From Lysobacterales bacterium (lineage in GTDB: Bacteria; Pseudomonadota; Gammaproteobacteria; Xanthomonadales; Ahniellaceae): a stretch of 64,000 nucleotides of DNA. Below the pieces are notes generated by a model. The model did not search any database. It saw only the letters and a program-made list of their open reading frames with translations, and had not been told where the DNA came from. Position numbers and translations under genes: made by a program. The stretch spans positions 912,501-976,500 of the forward strand of contig JADKHK010000013.1 of assembly GCA_016721845.1 (NCBI GenBank). Direction: 5' to 3'. Shown here piece by piece: positions 15,857 through 24,500 of the stretch. Numbering within the stretch: the first letter of the stretch is position 1; each line of letters begins with the position of its first letter.

Positions 15857-16621
15857 GTGCCAAACGAGCTTGAACGACTACTCGACCTGGCATGCCGGGA
15901 ACCGGGTTACGCACCGGATTTTTATCGGTGCGTCCTGGCCAGCGAGATCTACGCGCTCATTCCGACCGTGGGCCACGGCATGGACGAAGGCAAACTGCGC
16001 TTCGTGATGTGGCGCGGAGCGGATGGCCACGACGTCATTCCGTATTTCACATCTGAAGCGGCAGTGACGCGTGCGATCAAGCCAGGCTGGCAAGCGATCA
16101 AACTCAGAGGTCAGAAGCTCTTCGAAGCGACGCGCGGGGCGACTGTCGTGCTGAATCCCAACGAATCGGCGAGCTGCAGGTTGTCGCCAGGCGAGGTCGC
16201 CTTGTTGCTGGATACGGGGGCGATTTCCTCTCCGGAGCGAGAGACGTCGACGGGCGATCGCGTGCGCGCATTTCACGCAGTGGCGACTCCACCGACCGCA
16301 ACGCTCCAGTCCCTGTCGATTCTCTTTTCTCGGCACCCGTCGGTGCATCGAGCGTATTTGGCCTACTGTTTTCCGCCAGACGATCCAGATGCGTGCTGCT
16401 ATCTAATTGTCGTCCGAATGGACGATCGGGACACGGAGCGATTGGTTCGAGAAAGCGCGCAAGTCATGCAGGACGTGCCGCCGGACCTAGGCATGGATCT
16501 GATCACGTGCTTCGACGACGCCAGCGATCTGCTGCGACTGTTCGCAACCTTCGGACCGCCGTTCTACGACCAGGGCTGGGGCAGCCGCATCGTCGCGCCA
16601 GAGAGTGCGCGCCCGATTTGA
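15857..16621 (+). CDS. SseB-family protein
   Basis: The 254-residue protein starts at GTG 15857, with GGAGGG five bases upstream. The N-terminal half (ELERLLDLACREPGYAPDFY, VLASEIYALIP, VIPYFTSEAAVTRAIKPGW) matches the SseB N-terminal domain. The second half (LQSLSILFSRHPSVHRAYLA, CCYLIVVRMDD, DLGMDLITCFDD) matches the C-terminal SseB domain. SseB was named for enhanced serine sensitivity in E. coli; its biochemical role is unclear. It is flanked by direct repeats in the accessory region, so it may be cargo. Confidence 0.75.
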   Translation: MPNELERLLDLACREPGYAPDFYRCVLASEIYALIPTVGHGMDEGKLRFVMWRGADGHDVIPYFTSEAAVTRAIKPGWQAIKLRGQKLFEATRGATVVLNPNESASCRLSPGEVALLLDTGAISSPERETSTGDRVRAFHAVATPPTATLQSLSILFSRHPSVHRAYLAYCFPPDDPDACCYLIVVRMDDRDTERLVRESAQVMQDVPPDLGMDLITCFDDASDLLRLFATFGPPFYDQGWGSRIVAPESARPI

Positions 16622-16991
16622 GGCACTTCGCAATGTACGTGCGTAAGACCGTGCGGTAGCCAGTCGTTCTCTATTGCGCAGACCATTGGCACCGCGGAGA
16701 CCCTTCAAATTGCCGGCAGCTTGTCGGCACCATGACTGAATCAGGGCAGTTTTTCTGGCGAGATTCGAATTCCGGGCGATTGTTGGAGTCAGAAAAGGTG
16801 TTTCTTGTCTGCGGCAGGGGCGATTGCTCGTAGGCAGACAACAAAGTGGACTTGGTCGGCCCATAAGGATGGAGTGTCTGAATGCCTTCTGTTGCGAGGT
16901 ATGGATACAGGATCGGGTTCCTTGATGGTTGTGTATTACGCCGACGACTAGGCCCCCAGAACTCCGGTGCGGGAATAAATTAACGGCGGCG

Positions 16992-17028
16992 CGATAAATT
17001 ATCGCCGGCGCGATAATTGGCGATAATT
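16992..17028. repeat. CGATAA motif cluster
   Basis: CGATAA-A-TTATCG (16992-17004) is a perfect inverted repeat. It is followed by CGATAATT at 17011 and again at 17021, a 10-bp spacing. The same CGATAAT arms form the inverted repeat beside the tyrosine recombinase start at 14459-14477. Confidence 0.45.
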
Positions 17029-17210
17029 CAGCAAGTCATTGATTATACGTCTGATGACGATCGCTCCGTGGCTCTCCAATTTCGCCATTCTTGGCGCCTG
17101 ACCGGTTCAATGAGCCATTTGGGCGGGAAAGCGGCAGGTTGGGATCAGCATCGGATCCGCGAGACATGAAATTGGCTAATGCGCCAGGAACTGCCGCATT
17201 CAGTTCGGGA

Positions 17211-17409
17211 GAAGCGACGAATTCACTTCGGAGCGCTCATCAGTGGCAGAGATGGTCCGCAATCCGTGCGGGATGACACGGGGCCTTGAACTCGTCAGTT
17301 CGGGAACGCGAGCCGAAGTGCGCGACGTGAATTCGTCAGTTGGTGGCTCCGCGCTCCGAACTGACGCAATTGCTTCCAGGGAAGTGACGGATTCACTTCG
17401 GAGCACTCA
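17211..17409. repeat. 29-bp direct repeat pair
   Basis: 17211-17239 and 17381-17409 share GACG-ATTCACTTCGGAGC and flanks with 26 of 29 matches, 170 bp apart. Related TCGTCAGTT motifs occur between them (near 17293 and 17333). Confidence 0.45.
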
Positions 17410-17545
17410 GTTGCCCAGAACTCGTGCTTCGGACTGTTCAATCATGCCCAGACTCGTCCCCATTGCGTTCACGCCAGCTCAGAATCATCTACCGGCGTTG
17501 AACGGTGCGCAAACTGGTCCGCATCAGTTGCGCAGACTATCCGCC

Positions 17546-17576
17546 GGCATTGCCCAGAGTTGTCTGCGGTGAACAC
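17546..17576. repeat. 31-bp direct repeat, copy 2
   Basis: GGCATTGCCCAGAGTTGTCT followed by GCGGTGAACAC is a 27/31 match to 15649-15679, about 1.9 kb to the left. It lies about 40 bp before the start of the next small gene. Confidence 0.5.
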
Positions 17577-17618
17577 CTCCTGTTGACGGCTGAAAGTGAT
17601 CAGGGCACCTTATTGATC

Positions 17619-18050
17619 ATGGCCACGAGCAAGGTCGAACTGCCAGAACCGATCCAACGCCTGGTTCGAGGTTTGGCCGACCGTTGGGACCTCAACCCGC
17701 GGCTACTCGCGGCAGAACTTGTCGCTGACCCAGATCCGGATGAGGTCGAGCGTCGAATCGAGGTTCTGGGCACTCTGGCAATCCGTTCCTATGCGATTGA
17801 TCACGCGTTGGGGACCACTGATACCGCGCGGCAAGTCTGGGCCGACGCCTCACCAGATTGGTCGACTGAGTCTCTGAAGTCTCTCCTCGGAACCGGTCAT
17901 TCGGAAAGCGTGTTGGACAGCGCTGACGACTTTCTGTTCGAAATGAGTGAGTGGATCGAGGGCATTCGATTACCTGGGATTCCGATTGAGCAATCGCTGG
18001 AAGCGTTTGTTGCTCGCGTTTTTCCCGCGCCGCCAAGCAACGACTCTTGA
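17619..18050 (+). CDS. Hypothetical protein, acidic
   Basis: The 143-residue product starts at ATG 17619; AGGG lies about 13 bases upstream, so the ribosome site is weak. It is acidic and mostly helical (QRLVRGLADRWDLNPRLLAA, VERRIEVLGTLAIRSYAI, DDFLFEMSEWIEGIRLPG). There is no signal peptide, membrane segment or known motif. It ends the accessory region before the large secreted protein gene. An immunity- or antitoxin-like role cannot be excluded, but nothing shows it. Confidence 0.5.
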   Translation: MATSKVELPEPIQRLVRGLADRWDLNPRLLAAELVADPDPDEVERRIEVLGTLAIRSYAIDHALGTTDTARQVWADASPDWSTESLKSLLGTGHSESVLDSADDFLFEMSEWIEGIRLPGIPIEQSLEAFVARVFPAPPSNDS

Positions 18051-18597
18051 AATGCGGGGCATTGAATTTCCCCGTTGATCCCGCGAATTGGTCAGGTAGG
18101 GACGTGAAGAGGACAACGGAGGACATCGCGCCGCCAACTGGAACCGGTGCCAAAACTTTGGCCGGTGAACGTAACGGGCAGATTGTTCTCGGACCAAGCG
18201 CTTCGATTGCTCGGGATGGCGCGGCTATTTTGGCGATCAGTCACTCATGGAACGTAAGACTTGGCGACCGAACCCCATGGCCCGGCATTTCTGGCGTGGA
18301 TGGCCCGCATTCTCGGCAGAGTTGGCCCGGATGACCTGACGGACGGCAACCATTGAAGCGCGTCCGCGATGGACCGTGTTGACGCGGATCATCTGCGCCG
18401 CCTTCTAAAACGGTGAGAATGTATATTATGTCTATTCAAAGAAGGCTAAGTCCGGGTCTTTGCATCAGCTACGATCTCCCGCAGCCTTGTCTTTGGGGTT
18501 CAAGGCGACATTCCGATCATCCATGCCCGCGTGCCGTGCATTGGGCCGCTCGTCGGTCCGACCGGGTTCGAAGGCCGTTTCTGTCTTTGGGGGACAT
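18051..18597. other. Upstream region of the large secreted protein gene
   Basis: No gene is supported here. TTGACG at 18379-18384 with TTCTAA at 18403-18408 (18-bp gap) is a possible but weak promoter, and TATATTATG lies near 18421. Confidence 0.3.
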
Positions 18598-21500
18598 ATG
18601 CAAGATGCACGCGTGCAGATCGACGGTTCGTCGGATCACTTGATTCGTCCATTGGCGAGCAGCCGATTGACCCAACTCGCGCGCCGCGCAACCTGCATGG
18701 TCGCGACCTTGCTGTTCGCCACGGCGGCCTCCGCCCAGGTCAACGTCATCGCCACGGGCGGCACCGGGGCGGCGTCGTACACGACGATCAAGGGCGCGTT
18801 CGATGCCATCAATGCCGGCACGCACTCCGGCACGATCGCCATCGGCCTGTCCGGCGACACCACCGAAACCGCACCAGCGGTCCTGAACGCCAGTGGCGCC
18901 GGCGCGGCGTCCTACGCGACGATCAGCATCTCGCCCAGCGGCGGCGCGGCACGCACCATCAGTGGTGCCATCGCCGCCGGCAGTCCGCTGATCGACTTCA
19001 ACGGCGCCGACAACGTCACCATCGACGGCCTGAACACCGGCGGCAATTCGCTGACCCTCGCCAACACCACGGTTTCGGCAACCAGCGGCACGTCCACGAT
19101 CCGCTTCATCGGCGGCGCAACCAACAATGTCGTCACCAACGCCAACATCCAGGGCTCTGCCAGCGCTTCGGTCGCGACCAACGGCGCCACGATCTTCTTC
19201 AGCACCGATGCGGTGACCGCGAACGGCAACGACAACAACACGATCTCGAACAACAACATCGGCCCTGCGGGCGCCAACCTGCCGAGCAAGGCCATCCTGG
19301 GCAACGGCTCGACCACGACCACGGCGATCGGCAACAGTGGCATTGTCATCAGCAACAACAACATCTTCGATTACTTCGGCGCGGCCGTCACCAGTTCCGG
19401 CATCGCGACCAACGGCGGCTGCAACACCTGGTCGATCACGAACAATCGCCTGTACCAGACCGGCACGCGAACCTGGACCACGGGCGCGCTGCACGCGGGC
19501 ATCGATATTCGCAGCGCCACAGCAACCAGCGGTGCGCAAGGCTTCACGATCACCGGCAACACCATCGGATTCGCCTCGAACACCCAGACCGGCACCTACA
19601 CGCTGACCGGTGCCGGCACCGGCGCGAAGTTCCTCGGCATCCTGTTCAACGGCAGCGTCGCCGGCGCCACGACCAACGTGAACAACAACACGGTGGCCGC
19701 CGTCAGCATGACCGGCGTCACCGGTTTGGGCACCACCACGGCCAGTCCGTTTACCGGCATTCTGCTGCAGGAAGGCAACATCATCTCCAACGGCAACACC
19801 ATCGGCAGCCAGTCGCTGGCGGGTTCCCTCACCTTCTCGACCACGACGACTTCGGGGACGGAGATCTACGGCATCCACAACTTCACGTCGAACGCGTGGA
19901 CGTCGAACAACAATACGGTCGGCGGCATCTCGGTCACCAACCTCGGCGCTTCGGGCACCGTCCTGCTGATCGGCATCCGCGCGTTCACCGGCACGACCGT
20001 CACCTGGAACGCCACCGGCAACACGGTCGGCGGCAGCGTCGCGAACTCGATGCAGCTGAACGCGACCGGCGCCGCCTCGCAGGTGCTGGGCATGTTCACC
20101 AGCAACGCCCCCGCGGTGCTGACCTCGAACACCGTGCGCAACCTGACCAACAACATCGGCACCGGCACAACCACCACGGCGTCGGTGATCGGCATTTCGA
20201 TCACCAGCGGCACGCCGAATTCCACGCTCACGCAGAACACCATCTCGAACCTGACCAATACCAACGCTGCGGCAGCCGCGGTCGTCACCGGCATCCAGTT
20301 CAACGGCGCCACTGCGAACCTGGTCGCGCGCAACCAGATCTACGGCATTTCCGCAGCGACAAGCAGCGCGGCCGCCGAGATCAACGGCATCCGCATCGCC
20401 GGCGGCACCACCACCTACCGCAACAACATGATCGCGATCGGTGCCGGCACCAACAACGCCATCGGCACCGGCTCCACCACCGGCGGCGTCAACGGCATCT
20501 TCGAAGCCGGTGGCACCAATGCCATCGTGCACAACAGCGTCTACATCGGTGGTGCACCGACGGCCGGCGTCGGTCCGTCCTACGCCTTCGCCAGCACGCA
20601 GACGGCCGTGACGCGCAGCCTGCGTGACAACATCCTGTTCAACGCGCGCAGCAACGCCGGCGCCACCGGCAAGAACTACGTCGTGCGTGTCGCGGGCACG
20701 GCGCCAAACCCGGCTGGCCTGACCAGCAACAACAACCTCCTGCTCGCCAACGGTACGGGCAGCGTCTTCGGTTTCTTCAATTCGCTGGACGTCGCCAACC
20801 TCGTCGACTGGCGCGGCGTGACCGGCCAGGACCTGGCCAGTTTCGCGCTCGATCCGCAGTTCGTCGCGCCCGCAGCGGCCACGCCCGACCTGCACATCCA
20901 TCCGACCAACCCGACTCCGGCCGAAGCCAATGGCTTCGACGTCGGCGTGACCGACGACTTCGATGGCCAGACGCGCGCCGGCCTGACACCGACCGACATC
21001 GGCGCCGACGCCGGCAACTTCAACGGGGTCGACCTGGCCGCGCCGGTCATCGCCTACACGCCGTTCGGCAACACCACGCTGACCACGAATCGCACGCTGT
21101 CGGTCACGCTGACCGATGTCGGCGGCGTCGCCACCGGCGGACTCGCGCCGCGGATCTACTATCGCAAGAACGCCGGTGCCTACAGTTCGCAGGCCTGCAG
21201 CCTGGCCAGCGGCACGGTCAACAACGGCACCTGGAATTGCGTCATCAACAACGCCGATCTCGGCGGCGTCGTCACGACCGATTCGGTGTCGTACTACGTG
21301 GTGGCGCAGGACCTCAACGGCAACCTCGCCTCCAACCCGGGCGGCGTGGTCGCCAGCGACGTCAACACGATCACGACGCCACCGGCATCGCCGAACACCT
21401 ATCTCATCGCGCCGTCCGTGTCGGGCACGATTCCGGTCGGCACCGGCGAGACGATTACCTCGTTGACCAATGCCGGCGGCCTGTTCCAGACGCTGAATGG

Positions 21501-24500
21501 CTCGGTCGCCACCGGCAACATCGTGGTCGACATCACCAGTGACCTGACGCTCGAAACCGGCACCCATGCGCTGAACAGCCTGAGCGAGGACGGTGTCGGC
21601 AACTACACGATCACAATCCGCCCGACAGGCGCGGCGCGCGTCATCTCGGGCTCGTTCAACGGCGCGCTGATCCGCTTCAACGGCGCCAACCGCGTGACGG
21701 TCGACGGCTCGATCGGCGGCGCCGGCACCGACCGCAGCCTGACCTTCCAGAACAACAGCGTCACCTCGCCTTCCGTTGTCCTGTTCGGCTCGGTCGGCGC
21801 GACGCCGATCACCGACGGCGTGCTGAAGAACAGCATCGTCATCAACGGCGCGAATACCAGCAGTGCCGTCGTGATCTCCGACGCCACGACGCTCGGCAAC
21901 GCCGGACGGTTCTCGAACATCACGATCCAGAACAACGACATTCGGCGCGCGTTCGTCGGCGTATTCGCCACCGGCGGCACGACGCCGCAAGGCGGCGCCA
22001 ATCTCACGTACACCCAGAACACCCTCAACAGCACCGGGGCGAACGCGATCCGCGACGTCGGCCTGTACATGCAAGGCGTCAATGGCGCGACGATCTCGCA
22101 GAACACCGTCGCCAACATCGACAAGGTCAACGACGAAAACGATACCGGCATCTGGCTGGCCACCGGCACGGCGAACGCCACCGTGTCGGCGAACACCGTC
22201 AGCGGCATCGGCTATACCGGCACGGGTGCGTTCGGCGCGATCGGCATCAATGTCACCTCCAGCGTGGCCAGTGCCAATGTCGTGGTCACCGACAACATCG
22301 TGTCCGACATCTCCAGCAACGGCGGCTCTACCGGTTCGCTGGCGCGCGGCATCGGGGTCGGCGGCGCAACCTCCGACCTGACGATCGAGAAGAACGACGT
22401 GCAGGGCATCATCAACACCAGCACGGGCACCTTCCCCGCCTACGGCATCGACGTCGCTGGCGGCAACAACATCACGGTGCGCAACAACTTCGTCGGCAAT
22501 GTCAGCTTCAACATGACCGGCGGCGCCGCATTCTCGACCCAGTTCGGCGTGTTCGGCATCCGCGTTGCGGCGGGCACCGGTCATCGCATCTACAACAACT
22601 CGGTGAATCTGTACGGCGCCCTGCCCGGCACCGCGGCAAACAGCCTGCTGACCGCAGCGTTCGGGCTGGTCGCGACGACGTCGACCGGCGTTGACGTGCG
22701 CGACAACCTCTTTGCCAACAACATCACCGGCGGCGGGACCTCGATCGCGCACGTGGCGGTGTATCTGCCGACAGGTGGCACTTCGGCCATGAACCTGACC
22801 TGGAACAACAACGCCTACTTCTCCGGCACCGATGTCGCGCGACAGGGCGTGGGCCAGGCAGGCACCACGGCAGGGACCAACTTCTTCACCACCCTCCCCG
22901 CCCTGGCGGCCTACACCGGCACACTGTCCGCTGCCGGCACCAACGACAATGCCTCGCAGGCCGCGACGGCTGCCGTGCCTTTCGTCAGCGCGACCGACCT
23001 GCATCTGCAGTCGAGCAGTCCGCTGGCCACGGCGGGTGTCCCGCTGCCGGGCGTGACCATCGACATCGACGACGAGGTGCGCTCCGCGACGGCTCCCTCG
23101 ATTGGTGCCGATGAAGTCGTCACCGACCTCGGCATCACCAAGACCGACGGCGTGACCACGGCGACGCCGGGTGGCAGCGTCACCTACACCATCACCGCGA
23201 GCAACGCCGGTCCGGGCAGCACGACGGCAACGGTCGCGGATACTTTCCCGGCCACGCTGACCTGCACCTGGACCTGCGTCGGTGCCGGCGGCGGCACCTG
23301 CACCGCGTCGGGCTCGGGCAACATCAACGACCCGGTCAACCTGCCGGTGGGCGGGAGCGTGACCTACACCGCGTCCTGCACGATTTCCGCAGCGGCCACC
23401 GGCTCGCTGGCGAACACCGCCACGGTCACCGGCGCGATCGGCGATCCGAACACGGCGAACAACTCGGCCACGGACACCGACACGCTGTCGGCACAAGCCG
23501 ACCTCGGCATCACCAAGACCGACGGCGTGACCACGGCGACGCCGGGCGGCAGTGTGACCTACACGATCACGGCGTCGAACGCCGGTCCGAGCAATGCGCC
23601 CGGCAGCACCGTCGCCGACACCTTCCCGGCCGCGCTGACCTGCACCTGGACTTGCGTGGGCGCCGGCGGCGGTACCTGCACGGCGTCGGGCTCGGGCAAC
23701 CTCAACGACACCGTGAATCTGCCTGCGGGCGGCAGCGTGACCTACACGGCGAGCTGCGCGATCTCGGCCGCAGCGACGGGTTCGCTGAGCAACACCGCGA
23801 CGGTCGCGACGGCCGGCGGCGTGACCGATCCGACGCCAGGCAACAACTCGGCGACGGACACCGACACGCTGACGGCACAGGCGAACGTCGGCATCACCAA
23901 GACCGACGGCGTCACCACGGTGACCGCGGGCGGCTCGACCACGTACACGATCAGCGCCTCGAATGCCGGCCCGAGCAACACGCTCGCGACCGTCGCCGAC
24001 ACCTTCCCGGCCGCGCTGACCTGCACCTGGACCTGCGCCGGTGCCGGTGGCGGCAGCTGCACGGCCTCGGGCGCAGGGAACATCAACGACGCGGTGACCC
24101 TGCCAACGGGCGGCAGCGTGACCTACACCGCCAGTTGCGCGATCTCGGCGGCAGCGGCGGGCACGCTCAGCAACACCGCGACGGTCACCTCCGCAGCCGT
24201 CGACCCGGTGCCTGGCAACAATTCGGCCACTGACGTCGACACGTTGAGCCAGAGCGCCGACCTCGGCATTACCAAGACCGACGGTGTGACCACGGCGACG
24301 CCAGGCGGCAGCGTGACCTACACCATCACCGCCTCGAATGCCGGCCCGAGCAACGCCCCGGGCAGCACCGTCGCCGATACGTTCCCGGCCTCGCTGACCT
24401 GCACCTGGACCTGCGTGGGCGCCGGCGGCGGCACCTGCACCGCGTCGGGTTCGGGCAATCTCAACGACACCGTGAATCTGCCCGTGGGCGCCAGCGTGAC

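Larger units (their letters stand above)
16622..17618. other. Gene-poor 1-kb stretch with direct and inverted repeats
   Basis: No convincing coding region is seen in either strand. It contains a CGATAA-rich cluster (16992-17028), a 29-bp direct repeat (17211-17239 and 17381-17409) and copy 2 of a 31-bp direct repeat (17546-17576). The density of small repeats suggests recombination or degenerate mobile DNA. Confidence 0.45.

Noticed and set aside
16487..16864. 125-codon minus-strand frame overlapping the end of the SseB-like gene
   Set aside because: Half of it is the complement of the SseB-like gene and the rest shows no ribosome site or family.
15649..17576. Repeats considered as integron attC sites
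   Set aside because: The second copy lacks the paired inverted arms, and the GTTRRRY/RYYYAAC core is not evident; no integron integrase is present.
18517..23496. Very long open frame (about 1,659 codons) on the minus strand, opposite the giant secreted protein
   Set aside because: It mirrors the codon bias of the plus-strand gene, is Arg/Gly/Asp-rich with no domain, and lacks a ribosome site. The plus strand has a signal peptide, repeats and a sorting signal.
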